64,000 nt of DNA. It comes from Mycolicibacterium lutetiense. GTDB lineage: Bacteria; Actinomycetota; Actinomycetes; Mycobacteriales; Mycobacteriaceae. The notes under the pieces were generated by a model that made no database searches, was not told the DNA's origin, and saw only the letters and a list, made by a program, of their open reading frames with translations. The position numbers and the translations under genes are program-made. The stretch spans positions 1,736,001-1,800,000 of the forward strand of contig NZ_JAGIOP010000001.1 in assembly GCF_017876775.1 (NCBI RefSeq), written 5' to 3'. How positions within the stretch are numbered: the stretch's first letter is position 1; every line of letters begins with the position of its first letter. Shown one piece after another: positions 1 through 8,207 of this stretch.

Positions 1-2
1 TG

Positions 3-248
3 GCCGGATTCGATGCCTGGATCGACACGTTCGTCGAGGAGAAGGGGGTCGATCTCGAGCACCGCTTCGACGTGGACGGACCGCAGTGGGGTTGGAACTC
101 GATCCCGCTCTCCGTGGTCATCGACACGGCGAAGAACACCAGTCCCGCTGAGCAGGAGCAGATCAAGAAGCAGCTGGTCGAGATCGACTTCAAGAACGGC
201 GACGCGATGCACTTCTTTGAGTTCCTCGCGCAACAACTGGCCCGCTGA
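3..248 (+). CDS. hypothetical protein, 5' end outside window
   Basis: The frame is open from the left edge to a TGA at 246-248 and gives 81 residues of an acidic, soluble-looking protein (ends FFEFLAQQLAR). Codon use has the strong third-position GC of the neighbours, so it is a real coding end. I do not recognise the family. It is followed by a 121-bp gap before the RNase HI gene. Confidence 0.6.
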   Translation, partial: AGFDAWIDTFVEEKGVDLEHRFDVDGPQWGWNSIPLSVVIDTAKNTSPAEQEQIKKQLVEIDFKNGDAMHFFEFLAQQLAR

Positions 249-369
249 TGGCCGGCCAGTTTCCGCGTGGTGGCACCTGACCGCACTGTGCACCGCAGCC
301 TCTGCGGAGCCGATCGGCGTGTCCTGCATCTGAGGCTGTGCTTTTGAGATCCCGTGAAACGGTTGACCA

Positions 370-882
370 ATGGCTGTCCCTGAGACCATCACCATCTACA
401 CCGACGGCGCCTGTCATGGGAATCCGGGGCCGGGCGGTTGGGGTGTAGTGCTGCGTTTCGGTGAACACGAGAAGCACCTCTACGGCGGAGAGAAGGCGAC
501 CACCAACAACCGCATGGAGTTGTTGGCCGCAATCGTGGCGCTTGAAGCGATCACCGCGGCGCGTCCCATACAGCTGTGGACCGACAGCCAATACGTGCGC
601 CAGGGCATCACAAGCTGGATCTCCGGATGGAAGCGCAAGGGGTGGAAGACATCTACAGGCCAGCCGGTGAAGAACGCAGATCTCTGGCGACGCTTGGATA
701 CCGTCGCCGCGCAGCACACGGTGGACTGGCGTTGGGTGAAGGGCCACGCAGGGCACGAAGGCAATGAACTCGCCGATCAGCTCGCCACACGGGGTGCGAA
801 AGAGTTCGGAGGTTCGACAAGGGCCGCGGGAATACCTAACCAGGGGAGCGGACGGCAACGACATCGGAGGTGGTCACGATGA
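370..882 (+). CDS. rnhA: ribonuclease HI
   Basis: RNase HI cleaves the RNA strand of RNA-DNA hybrids, for example replication primers or R-loops. The 170-residue protein has the classic fold signature: [16 protein letters not shown] with catalytic D12, NNRMELLA with E50, WTDSQYV with D72, and [13 protein letters not shown] with H126 and D136. All four carboxylates are present, so it should be active. Length is near the usual ~155 with a short basic C-terminal extension. Start is the ATG at 370; no strong Shine-Dalgarno is visible. It heads a run of genes joined by ATGA overlaps (next gene starts at 879). A plasmid-borne copy would serve replicon replication, in line with the primase-ATPase near 17-20 kb. 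Confidence 0.95.
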   Translation: MAVPETITIYTDGACHGNPGPGGWGVVLRFGEHEKHLYGGEKATTNNRMELLAAIVALEAITAARPIQLWTDSQYVRQGITSWISGWKRKGWKTSTGQPVKNADLWRRLDTVAAQHTVDWRWVKGHAGHEGNELADQLATRGAKEFGGSTRAAGIPNQGSGRQRHRRWSR

Positions 883-1238
883 CGGCGCACACGCGGGGCG
901 CCGGAGGTGGCCCGATGAGCCAATCAGAGTGCCGGTTTGCCCGCAAGCGCCGGTATTCGACCCGAGACCTGGCCGTGATGGGCGCTGACGAGGTCAAGGC
1001 CGCGGTCGAGGCCAGCGGTCGTCGATTCGACTCGCTGTACCCGTACCGTTGCCCTGACGGTCCGCACTGGCATCTGTCTCACTATGAGCAAGCCCTGGGA
1101 ATGTGTCCCGTCTGCGAGGAGTGGCATCCTGCCTGGTGCGGGTCTCAGCCGGACAAGCGGTGGATAATTTCCGGGCACGTGGTTGACGAACAGCCGTGCC
1201 CCGGTGAGGGACAGCTGACGGCGGCGCTGTCCCGATGA
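879..1238 (+). CDS. small phage/plasmid-type protein with Cys-His pairs
   Basis: 119 residues, hypothetical. The ATG at 879 overlaps the RNase HI stop (ATGA) and sits behind GGAGG at 866-870, which favours it over the in-frame GTG at 870. The centre reads [15 protein letters not shown], followed by a [12 protein letters not shown] segment, so a metal-binding site is plausible. The YRCPDGxHWHLSH wording recurs in small actinophage proteins, but no function can be assigned. It is translationally coupled to the next gene (ATGA at 1235). Confidence 0.65.
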   Translation: MTAHTRGAGGGPMSQSECRFARKRRYSTRDLAVMGADEVKAAVEASGRRFDSLYPYRCPDGPHWHLSHYEQALGMCPVCEEWHPAWCGSQPDKRWIISGHVVDEQPCPGEGQLTAALSR

Positions 1239-1480
1239 GTATGTACGTCGACATCGCCGTGAACAGTGAACTGATCGCCGGTGTGGCCATCACCCGCACC
1301 ACCAGCGGTGGTGAGCAGCCCGACTCGACCAACACCTACCGGTGGACGTATGCCCGCAACGGCGACACGGCCGTCGGGTTCGTCGAACACCGGTACGGGA
1401 ACGGCGCTATCGCACTGGCGCACAAGGTTCTCGGTGAGATCGCCGAACGCCACCGGATCGCCCAGGAGACCAACCCATGA
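1235..1480 (+). CDS. small hypothetical protein
   Basis: 81 residues starting at the ATG that overlaps the preceding stop (ATGA), and itself overlapped by the next start at 1477. It is a soluble alpha/beta-looking protein with no recognised motif. The double overlap and the codon bias are the evidence that it is expressed as part of the rnhA operon. Confidence 0.6.
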   Translation: MSMYVDIAVNSELIAGVAITRTTSGGEQPDSTNTYRWTYARNGDTAVGFVEHRYGNGAIALAHKVLGEIAERHRIAQETNP

Positions 1481-2130
1481 GCGTGTGCGACGCCTGCGAC
1501 GGTCAGGACCACGGGGAGTTCGAGCCACTGAAGTTCAGCGGACTGTACCGCGAGTGGCTGTGCGGGATATGCCGATCGGTCCTGCTCGACCAGCCGATGG
1601 ACTCGGCTGGTGATCCCGCAACACGGCTCATGACAACACCCGCGGCCGCCGAAAGACGGACGCTGACGGTCGCTGACCAGAACCCAGCGCGCACCGACGA
1701 CAACGGGACCACCTGGTATCGACCATCATTCGAGGGCCCGGCGCCACCGAAGATGTGGGGTTGGACTTCCGACCCCACCCACGCGCACCCGGACTACGCC
1801 GCGGCTGCGACCGCGTGTGTGCTGCCCGCCGATGTCACGGCTGAAGATCGTGCTGCGGTCTTGGAGTTCGCCAACCATTTAGCAAGGGATTCACGGAACC
1901 GTGGCCTGGCTCAGCATCCGCTGCCGAACCCGTCTGAGGTGTCGGAATCGGAGTCCGGCAACGGATGTGGCCACGCAACTGACGAGGGCTGTTTCCGGTG
2001 CTGCAGTGACTGCAACTACGACACCCACACGTGCCGGGGCTGTGGGGAACCGTACAAGCACGGGCACGATCCCCGCTGCAAGGACTGCGAACCCAGCTCT
2101 ACAGATCCAGTAACGAAAGGCACGAACTGA
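1477..2130 (+). CDS. cysteine-rich putative zinc-binding protein
   Basis: 217 residues. The N-terminus has CDAC then CGICRS about 25 residues later, and the last 60 residues hold repeated CxxC-type pairs (CFRCCSDC, CRGCGEP, CKDCEP). This suggests two zinc ribbons around a low-complexity linker. Family unknown; nucleic-acid binding is a guess from the zinc-ribbon layout only. ATGA overlap with the previous gene and TGATG overlap with the next place it in the same operon. Confidence 0.6.
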   Translation: MSVCDACDGQDHGEFEPLKFSGLYREWLCGICRSVLLDQPMDSAGDPATRLMTTPAAAERRTLTVADQNPARTDDNGTTWYRPSFEGPAPPKMWGWTSDPTHAHPDYAAAATACVLPADVTAEDRAAVLEFANHLARDSRNRGLAQHPLPNPSEVSESESGNGCGHATDEGCFRCCSDCNYDTHTCRGCGEPYKHGHDPRCKDCEPSSTDPVTKGTN

Positions 2131-2963
2131 TGCGCGAATACAGGTCCCTCATCATGGGCTGTGCTTTGGTACTGGCGATGGGCTTCATACTGCCCACGAT
2201 GTTGCAGTCGGCCGCCAAGATAGGCGAGACCTTCACTGACCCAGACAGCGCCAATCCTCCCGCCACGGTCAACGCTCCACCGCCGCCCGCTCCGGCCGAG
2301 CCTACTGATTGGTCCACAGTCGCACTCGTGGCCGTCATCGCCGGCGCGGTCCTCGCCACGGCCGTACTGATGTGGTTCGCTTGGCGGCACCTGACCAAAC
2401 GCGGCGCCGATAAGAGCGAGAAGCGAGCCCGACGCAACGACCAGATCGAAATGTGGCAGCGAGGCCTCGACGTACTGGCCGAAACCCAGGACGCCCTCAT
2501 GGGATTCGAGACCGACCCCGAATCGGTGTACTTCACTCGACCCCTGCTGGGCGACGTCAACGAGCCGGCCACCGCCACCTTCTACACAGCCCTTGGCTCC
2601 GCCCAAACCCTTTGCACCGAAATCGTTCCCACCGATCCCGTACTGATCACCGCATTCGTCAACGCGGCCAACGCCGCGCGCCGAGCGTTCGACGTCGCAG
2701 ACGACAACGCCCGCAACAAGGCCCGCCGCGGCATCAGCCACAACGGCCACAAACTATCGCCCCAGGAGCTCCGCAAGATCGACCAGGCCCGAAAGTTCAT
2801 GCGGCAGGCCCACGATCCAGCCCTCACCGAGGCCCACGCCCGCAACGCCCTCGCCAAGGCTCTGGACCTGCTCGACGGCGCCGGCGTGGTTGTTCCTGAA
2901 CGACTGACAGCCACTGTCACCAAGAGCGTCGAGACCATCCACCGCAAAGCCCTGGACAGATAA
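2130..2963 (+). CDS. membrane-anchored hypothetical protein
   Basis: 277 residues from the ATG that overlaps the preceding stop (TGATG). Two hydrophobic helices are visible: residues ~8-25 (IMGCALVLAMGFILPTML) and ~64-84 (STVALVAVIAGAVLATAVLMW), separated by a Pro/Ala-rich periplasm-side linker. A ~190-residue charged, helical cytoplasmic domain follows. No enzymatic motif is seen. It closes the rnhA-linked operon. Confidence 0.6.
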   Translation: MREYRSLIMGCALVLAMGFILPTMLQSAAKIGETFTDPDSANPPATVNAPPPPAPAEPTDWSTVALVAVIAGAVLATAVLMWFAWRHLTKRGADKSEKRARRNDQIEMWQRGLDVLAETQDALMGFETDPESVYFTRPLLGDVNEPATATFYTALGSAQTLCTEIVPTDPVLITAFVNAANAARRAFDVADDNARNKARRGISHNGHKLSPQELRKIDQARKFMRQAHDPALTEAHARNALAKALDLLDGAGVVVPERLTATVTKSVETIHRKALDR

Positions 2964-2991
2964 CCGCACCAATCAAGAACAGGGGGACACT

Positions 2992-3204
2992 GTGGTGCTC
3001 CAAGCAGTAGATGCCGCTGGCTACCTGTACCCGGTCGACGTCGAGTTGGCGCAGCAACAGCGCGGACGCCCGCGGCGCCCAACCCCCGCCAAGATGACGC
3101 ACACGGGCCCGCACTTCGCACCTGCCCGCCTCCGGTCCATGACCGGGTCACCATCGCGTCCGGGGCCCGAGCTGGCGGAAGTGGGACCGTGCCGGTCAGC
3201 CTAA
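2992..3204 (+). CDS. possible small Arg/Pro-rich protein
   Basis: A 70-codon frame from tandem GTG codons behind AGGGGG. The first ~20 residues look natural (AVDAAGYLYPVDVELAQQQ); the rest is basic and Pro-rich. It fits the gap between the membrane protein and the next small gene. Could be spurious. Confidence 0.35.
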   Translation: MVLQAVDAAGYLYPVDVELAQQQRGRPRRPTPAKMTHTGPHFAPARLRSMTGSPSRPGPELAEVGPCRSA

Positions 3205-3231
3205 ACAGTGAAGTCTCACGAAAGGGAGGCA

Positions 3232-3384
3232 ATGACAAACATGTTGAAGCACCGAAATGTCGATGAAACTGTCGACGACGGCGACGAACTGCTCAACGCT
3301 TTCGGCGATCGGTTGATTCTGGGCGGGGCGTGGACGTGGGCTGATGGTGGCCAGTCACCTACCCGCAGGTGCACGAAGGCATGA
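3232..3384 (+). CDS. 50-residue hypothetical protein
   Basis: ATG at 3232 behind a good GGGAGG (3224-3229), ending TGA at 3384. Protein begins MTNMLKHRNVDETVDDGDEL. Too short for a family call. The strong ribosome binding site and good codon bias support translation. Confidence 0.5.
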   Translation: MTNMLKHRNVDETVDDGDELLNAFGDRLILGGAWTWADGGQSPTRRCTKA

Positions 3385-3415
3385 CGCAGAGTTCATCAGC
3401 CTGAAAGGGGCCACC

Positions 3416-3844
3416 ATGATTCTCGGATTCACCGGGACCCGCCGCGATCCCACGTCCGATCAGAAGCGTTTTATTCGACGCAACCTGCTCAACGCCACCG
3501 AACTGCATCACGGCTGTTGTGAGGGCAGCGACTACGCGTCTCATCTGTGCGCGGTAGACCTCGATCTACCGACAATCTGGCTGCATCCACCGACCGATGA
3601 GAAACTGATGGTGCCGCTGTCCAAGCTGCTCACGCGGGGTGGGATTCACGCGCTCGGCGCCAAGCCGTACCACGCCCGAAACCGCGACATCGTGGACGCC
3701 TGCGAGGTGTTGATCGCAACGCCAGACGGGCCGCGCCGTCCGCACAGCGGAACGTGGTACACCGTTGACTATGCCAGGGCCAACAAAGTCCCTGTCGTCG
3801 TCTGTCTGCCAGACGGCACCATCGACAACGACTACTCGACCTGA
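3416..3844 (+). CDS. SLOG/Rossmann-type nucleotide-binding protein
   Basis: 142 residues from ATG 3416, preceded by AAAGGGG. The pattern is that of small phage and plasmid proteins of the SLOG (DprA/LOG-like) superfamily: N-terminal LGFTGTR strand-loop, then the HHGCCEGSDYASHLCA helix start, then RNRDIVDACEVLIATPDGP and a GTWYTVDYARANKVPVVV end. Such proteins bind nucleotides or nucleotide-derived signals. Some act in defence or DNA processing, but the substrate here is unknown. It lies just upstream of the IS256 insertion and of an ATP-grasp gene. Confidence 0.65.
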   Translation: MILGFTGTRRDPTSDQKRFIRRNLLNATELHHGCCEGSDYASHLCAVDLDLPTIWLHPPTDEKLMVPLSKLLTRGGIHALGAKPYHARNRDIVDACEVLIATPDGPRRPHSGTWYTVDYARANKVPVVVCLPDGTIDNDYST

Positions 3845-3937
3845 CGTAGGGCAAGCTCAGCTGACCCGCATGCATCTTCGCGACCATGCCTGGTGACGCG
3901 CCGCGTACCGGGTGATCCGCACCGAACCCATAGCGTC

Positions 3938-5399
3938 GAGCAATGATCAGAACCTGTGGATCCCGGGCGGGCGTGCCTTCCCGGAAGATGATCTGCAAGG
4001 AATCCGAATTCTGATCAAGACCAGCGTTGGCGCGCTGGCGGGAAGGCACGCCCGTGCTCACGGTAGTAGACAACAACGACGACTCCAACGAGACCCGCAA
4101 TGCGGCCGGTGCGGGCCGGTCGTTGCTCGACCAGATCGTCCGCGACGGTGCCCGGCAGATGCTGGCCGCGGCGTTGCAGGCCGAGGTCGCCGACTATGTA
4201 GCCCGGTATGCCGGTGAGGTCGACGAACACGGCCACCGACTGGTGGTCCGCAACGGATACCACGCCGAACGTGAGGTCGTGACCTCGGCGGGTGCGGTGG
4301 CGGTGAAGGCGCCCCGCGTGAACGACAAGCGGATCGACCCCGATACCGGCGAGCGCAAGCGGTTCTCCTCGGCGATCCTGCCCGCCTGGGCTCGCAAGTC
4401 CGAGCAGGTATCGGAGGTGCTGCCGCTGCTGTACCTGCACGGCCTGTCAACCAGTGACTTCGGGCCGGCGCTCGAACAGTTCCTCGGCACCGGCGCCGGA
4501 CTGTCCGCATCCTCGATCACCCGGCTCACGGCCCAGTGGCAGGACGAGGCGAAGGCCTTCGGCACCAGGGACCTCTCGCAGGTCGACTACGTGTACCTGT
4601 GGGTCGACGGCATCCACCTGAAAGTCCGGCTCGAGCAGGAAAAGCTCTGCCTGTTGGTGATGCTCGGGGTGCGGGCGGACGGCCGCAAGGAACTCGTCGC
4701 CCTGGCCGACGGCTACCGAGAGTCCACCGAGTCCTGGGCGGACCTGCTGCGGGATTGCCGCCGCCGCGGGATGCGCGCGCCGGCGCTCGCGGTCGGGGAC
4801 GGAGCTTTGGGATTCTGGCGGGCACTGCGGGAGGTGTTCCCCGCCACCCGCGAACAACGCTGCTGGTTCCACAAACAAGCCAACGTTCTTGCTGCACTCC
4901 CGAAATCGGCGCATCCGGGTGCGTTGGCGGCGATGAAGGAGATCATCGGGGCCGAGGACATCGACAAGGCGCAGTTGGCGATCGCAGCGTTCGAACGTGA
5001 CTACAGCGCGAAGTACCCGAAAGCGGTGAAGAAAATCGTCGATGACGCCGACGTGCTGCTCGAGTACTTCCGGTATCCCGCCGAGCACTGGGTGCATCTA
5101 CGCACCACGAACCCGATCGAATCGACCTTCGCGACGGTTCGGCTTCGGACCAGGGTGACCAAGGGCCCGGGATCACGGGCGGCGGGCATGGCGATGGCCT
5201 ACAAGCTGATCGAAGCAGCGCAGTCGCGGTGGCGGGCGGTCAACGCACCACACCTGGTGGCGTTGGTGCGGGCCGGCGCAGTGTTCCACCAGGGCAAGCT
5301 CCTCGAACGTCCGGTCGACATCACCCCGGAACCATCGCCCGACACCCCAGTGTCCGAGGTCGCCTGACGACCCTCGATCCACAGGATTTGACTATTTCT
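3938..5399 (+). mobile_element. IS256-family insertion sequence with 10-bp flanking direct repeat
   Basis: The transposase gene is bracketed by imperfect terminal inverted repeats. The left end (3938-3962) ends in AACCTGTGGATC; the right end (5376-5399), read in reverse, ends in ATCCTGTGGATC, and the two match at most positions over ~24 bp. CCATAGCGTC occurs at 3928-3937 and again at 5400-5409, which is the target duplication (the family usually makes 8-9 bp). A second inverted repeat (GGGCGTGCCTTCCCG and its complement, about 3967-3981 and 4037-4051) lies inside the left end next to the transposase start. The element inserted immediately upstream of the ATP-grasp gene promoter. Confidence 0.85.
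4054..5367 (+). CDS. IS256-family transposase (mutator-type DDE)
   Basis: Cut-and-paste or copy-out transposase. The protein has the family hallmarks: VRNGYHAEREVVTSAGAV near the N-terminus, a catalytic Asp in YLWVDGIHLKVR, a second Asp in AVGDGALGFW followed by RCWFHKQANVL, and the catalytic Glu in TTNPIESTFATVRLRT. The frame is intact and of normal length (~437 residues). I chose GTG 4054 (LTVVDNNDD...); a TTG at 4027 would add nine residues lying in the internal inverted repeat. Confidence 0.93.
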   Translation: MLTVVDNNDDSNETRNAAGAGRSLLDQIVRDGARQMLAAALQAEVADYVARYAGEVDEHGHRLVVRNGYHAEREVVTSAGAVAVKAPRVNDKRIDPDTGERKRFSSAILPAWARKSEQVSEVLPLLYLHGLSTSDFGPALEQFLGTGAGLSASSITRLTAQWQDEAKAFGTRDLSQVDYVYLWVDGIHLKVRLEQEKLCLLVMLGVRADGRKELVALADGYRESTESWADLLRDCRRRGMRAPALAVGDGALGFWRALREVFPATREQRCWFHKQANVLAALPKSAHPGALAAMKEIIGAEDIDKAQLAIAAFERDYSAKYPKAVKKIVDDADVLLEYFRYPAEHWVHLRTTNPIESTFATVRLRTRVTKGPGSRAAGMAMAYKLIEAAQSRWRAVNAPHLVALVRAGAVFHQGKLLERPVDITPEPSPDTPVSEVA

Positions 5400-5412
5400 C
5401 CATAGCGTCATT

Positions 5413-5427
5413 TCTCCACTATAGAGA
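5413..5427 (+). promoter_or_regulatory. palindromic operator-like site (variant)
   Basis: TCTCCACTATAGAGA, 12 of 15 matches to the TCTCTAAAATAGAGA palindrome found at six other sites in the window. It ends 7 bp before the ATG at 5435 of the ATP-grasp gene. The IS256 element abuts this promoter region on its 5' side. Confidence 0.5.
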
Positions 5428-5434
5428 GAACGCC

Positions 5435-6280
5435 ATGGCCGCAGTGCAAATGTCACGTCCCCGACTAACTTTGGTGACGCATCAAACTTGGCGAGCCGAA
5501 GACTTGGCGCCCTGGGCGGATGTGCACCTGGACTTTGGGCTGGACACCGCCGCCGGCGCTGATGCTGAGGCGATGCTGTGGTGCCCGGGCGGATGGGCTG
5601 CGGCCGCAACGGTACGACACCGCCACCTGCAGCTGTCCTCGGCCGGGCCCCGTTGGCTGGACTACCTGCCGATCGAGCTGAAGGGGCGTGAGGTCGTGAC
5701 ATCGCACGCCGGTGCGCTGCGGCAGACTCCGCCTGTCATTTATGGCGGGACAGTATTCGCCAAGCTCCCTGAAACCAAGCACGATTCGTTTCCGGCGCAG
5801 CTGCGTCCACTCGATGAACTTCTCACAGATCTGAGCCGGCTACCGGACCGTGAGCCGGTACAGCTGCAGACTCCGGTGCATTTCGACTCCGAGGTCCGTT
5901 GCTGGGTGCGTGACGGCCGAGTCGTCGCACGAGCCAGCTACTTTCCAGGCCGGGCACGGGAGGACTGGCTGGATCTCGATGATCCGGTGCGAGCAACGGC
6001 GGCAGTCCTGTGGCTGGAAGAGGCACTGGTGACGTGTCATGTCCCCGTTCCGCCGGCCGTGGTGATCGACGTCGGCTGGTGCTCGGGTCCCTGGTTCGGG
6101 GAGCCCGGATGGCGAATCGTGGAAGCCAACGCCGCATGGTCGGCGGACTGGTACGGCGCATTGGAGCTGTCCTCAGTAGTCGAGACAGTCATCGCGAGCC
6201 AAGTCGGCGTGTCGGATCGGTGGCGTTGGTATCCCAGCCCATTGCTGCTGCACTTGTCGGCGGGACTTGCACAGCGCTGA
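5435..6280 (+). CDS. ATP-grasp domain protein (DUF4343/R2K-like)
   Basis: 281 residues. ATP-grasp enzymes ligate a carboxylate to an amine or thiol using ATP. The C-terminal half has the features of the small R2K/DUF4343 clade: EVRCWVRDGRVVARASYFPG, a PPAVVIDVGW strand, and the metal-binding WRIVEANAAWSADWYG motif with conserved Glu and Asn. This clade is common in phages and accessory regions and its substrates are mostly unknown. The ATG at 5435 lies 7 bp after a variant of the recurrent palindrome. The upstream promoter has been displaced by the IS256 insertion, which may have changed expression. Confidence 0.75.
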   Translation: MAAVQMSRPRLTLVTHQTWRAEDLAPWADVHLDFGLDTAAGADAEAMLWCPGGWAAAATVRHRHLQLSSAGPRWLDYLPIELKGREVVTSHAGALRQTPPVIYGGTVFAKLPETKHDSFPAQLRPLDELLTDLSRLPDREPVQLQTPVHFDSEVRCWVRDGRVVARASYFPGRAREDWLDLDDPVRATAAVLWLEEALVTCHVPVPPAVVIDVGWCSGPWFGEPGWRIVEANAAWSADWYGALELSSVVETVIASQVGVSDRWRWYPSPLLLHLSAGLAQR

Positions 6281-6399
6281 CTGCTTCGTCGCGGCGTGGG
6301 GCTACGGCGTTACCGACCACCGGATAGAGGAGCTGCAAGGAATTGCGCTGCAGCACGAGGGCAGCAGCGCGAGGCTATTGGTAAAGCTAAGGAGTGAGC

Positions 6400-6576
6400 A
6401 TGGCCAAGATAGTCATCACCTACGAGTACGAACCCAACCTTGACCACTACCCAACTGGCACGGAAACCGCTGCTGAGGCTATGCGCTTCGACGTTGACCA
6501 GGTGCTGAACGGAAACACCTACTGGGGTGAATTGCTCGACGGCGACGGCAAGATTACCGCATCGGTGGTCGAGTAG
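6400..6576 (+). CDS. 58-residue hypothetical protein
   Basis: ATG at 6400 with AAGGAG at 6389-6394. Acidic protein (MAKIVITYEYEPNLDHYP...) resembling small phage early proteins with no known function. Confidence 0.6.
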   Translation: MAKIVITYEYEPNLDHYPTGTETAAEAMRFDVDQVLNGNTYWGELLDGDGKITASVVE

Positions 6577-6640
6577 CCGGCACAGGGAATTGTTTTTCGG
6601 CGCAAGGACTCAGCGCCGAATCATCGCAGTGGAGAAACCG

Positions 6641-6901
6641 ATGGACGAGTGGCCCGCGATGGCGGAGAACGTGCGGAGTGAACTCCGCTTCCAGGGAATG
6701 TGCAAAACGTGCGCTGAGCAAGGGCGCAGGGTGCATGTGTGCGTCTGGATTTCATGCCCGACCGGCGGTTGGTGGTCACATCGGGAACATCCCGACGATA
6801 ACCACGACGCCGAAATTGGTTGGCAGCCTGAGGAAGCCATGGATGACCAGGGACACGTCTTCACCGTCGGCGAGTACACGCCGGGAGGAACAGCGGTGTA
6901 G
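6641..6901 (+). CDS. small hypothetical protein with Cys motif
   Basis: 86 residues from ATG 6641 behind GTGGAG. Contains CKTCAEQG and a CVWISCP pair, so possibly a single zinc site. The Trp/His-rich centre (WWSHREHPDDNHDAE) is seen in actinophage small proteins. No function assigned. Confidence 0.55.
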   Translation: MDEWPAMAENVRSELRFQGMCKTCAEQGRRVHVCVWISCPTGGWWSHREHPDDNHDAEIGWQPEEAMDDQGHVFTVGEYTPGGTAV

Positions 6902-7000
6902 ACCCGCGCCCGAGCCGGAACGGCTGTTTCAAAAGGTGCGAGCATGCGAGCAGGTCCCGCTTGGGGATCACAAAACGAACCAATGACAAAGGGAGCAGCA

Positions 7001-7288
7001 ATGTCCCATACCGAACAGGTCAAACCGATCGACCTTCGTGAAGGCGACCCTATTGACCTCGCCCCACTCTTGAACGATCCGTCATCGCACCCGTGGACGT
7101 GGCAGCCGTTCGGCGCTGACGACCGGAACCGGGCAGAAGCGATCGTCTCGGCCCGAGACGTGGCGCAATACGAGTTGGCGGTCGTGGAATCGGTGGAGCA
7201 CGTCGACGGAGACAAGGTGGTGGTCTACAACGATCAGATCAATGTCACCGTCGCCGCGGACCACCTCATCACCCGGACGGTGGGCTGA
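7001..7288 (+). CDS. hypothetical protein
   Basis: 95 residues. The ATG at 7001 is chosen because GGGAG lies at 6989-6993; in-frame ATG/GTG codons further upstream lack a ribosome site. Soluble, acidic, with no recognised domain. The opening IDLREGDPIDLAPLL resembles the start of the gene at 20442 (HEIDVREGRPVDLTKL), so the two may be related. Confidence 0.6.
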   Translation: MSHTEQVKPIDLREGDPIDLAPLLNDPSSHPWTWQPFGADDRNRAEAIVSARDVAQYELAVVESVEHVDGDKVVVYNDQINVTVAADHLITRTVG

Positions 7289-7291
7289 CCT

Positions 7292-7564
7292 GTGGCGAGC
7301 ACCGACATCGTCGGCTACACGTTCCAGGCCGAGAATCTGTGTCCATCTTGCATGCGCGACAAAGTGATCAACTGGGGCAGGTTCGATCCGGAGTCCACGG
7401 CGTCCACTGAGTCGCTGCTTGCCGATCTTGCCAAAGTTGTCGGCATCGACCACATGAACGAACGCACCTACGACAGCGGGGATTTCCCCAAAGTTGTGTT
7501 CGACAGCCAGGTCGAGGATTCCGAAGACCGATGCGGCGGGTGCCATGAGCCCCTCATCGGATAG
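7292..7564 (+). CDS. CxxC-containing small hypothetical protein
   Basis: 90 residues from a GTG three bases after the previous stop. CPSCMRD near the N-terminus and CGGCHEP at the C-terminus form a likely four-cysteine zinc site. Similar proteins occur in mycobacteriophages, without known role. Confidence 0.6.
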   Translation: MASTDIVGYTFQAENLCPSCMRDKVINWGRFDPESTASTESLLADLAKVVGIDHMNERTYDSGDFPKVVFDSQVEDSEDRCGGCHEPLIG

Positions 7565-7601
7565 CTCGTCGAATCAACGATCTCGCCAGGGGAGTGGGCC
7601 T

Positions 7602-7817
7602 ATGGCGATGGAGAGAATCGTTTCGTCGCGAGCTGGAGGAACTGAACGCATGAGCCCCAATCCCAGCGGCACTGGCCGACACAGTTCCGGTGACGTAGCT
7701 GCTCACAGCTCCCACCGAGGACGGCACCGCGCGCCTGATCCCCTCGTCCGCCCGGAGATCAAGATCGGATCGATGGATGCTCCCACTGATCCGATCCAAA
7801 TTGGACCGCAGCAATGA
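7602..7817 (+). CDS. possible small hypothetical protein
   Basis: A frame ending in a stop that overlaps the next ATG (ATGA at 7814), which supports coupling. Start is unclear: ATG 7602, or ATG 7650 with GGAGG about 11 bp upstream. Ser/Pro/His-rich, likely disordered. Confidence 0.35.
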   Translation: MAMERIVSSRAGGTERMSPNPSGTGRHSSGDVAAHSSHRGRHRAPDPLVRPEIKIGSMDAPTDPIQIGPQQ

Positions 7818-8038
7818 GCACCGCAGCCGAGCACGCGAAAGTTGCCCAGGACACCGCTCCGTACGAGTCGAAGCGGATCGCCAACGCGATTATCGAACGC
7901 TTTCAGATCCCCGCCGAGCACGCGCTGCGTGCGGCGTCGGTGCTGGCCATCGACGATCGGCAGTGGGCATTCAAGATCAGCCAGGGCTACTGGATAGACC
8001 CTGTCCTTCAAGCAATCGAGGCGACACGATATGAGTAA
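7814..8038 (+). CDS. 74-residue hypothetical protein
   Basis: ATG at 7814 overlaps the preceding stop. Helical small protein (IANAIIERFQIPAEHALRAA...). Its end overlaps the next gene (start 8031), as in phage operons. Function unknown. Confidence 0.6.
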   Translation: MSTAAEHAKVAQDTAPYESKRIANAIIERFQIPAEHALRAASVLAIDDRQWAFKISQGYWIDPVLQAIEATRYE

Positions 8039-8207
8039 CCTTCACGTCGGCGGTCAGGTCCGCATCCATGTCCGCGGCGTCGATCTTCCCGCCGAGATCG
8101 TCGCGCTGTCACGGTCACGGGCGACGGTCGAATACATCGACGCCCACGGTGAGAAGCGCGCGACCAAGGTACCCATCAACGCCCTTACCCCGGCGGGCGT
8201 GGGATGA
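8031..8207 (+). CDS. 58-residue hypothetical protein
   Basis: ATG 8031 to TGA 8207, beginning MSNLHVGGQVRIHVRGVDLP. The beta-rich pattern suggests a small SH3-like barrel. It overlaps both neighbours (previous stop 8038; next start 8204 as ATGA). Confidence 0.6.
   Translation: MSNLHVGGQVRIHVRGVDLPAEIVALSRSRATVEYIDAHGEKRATKVPINALTPAGVG

Noticed and set aside
190..864. Minus-strand 224-codon frame over rnhA
   Set aside because: Antisense shadow of RNase HI, typical of high-GC DNA.
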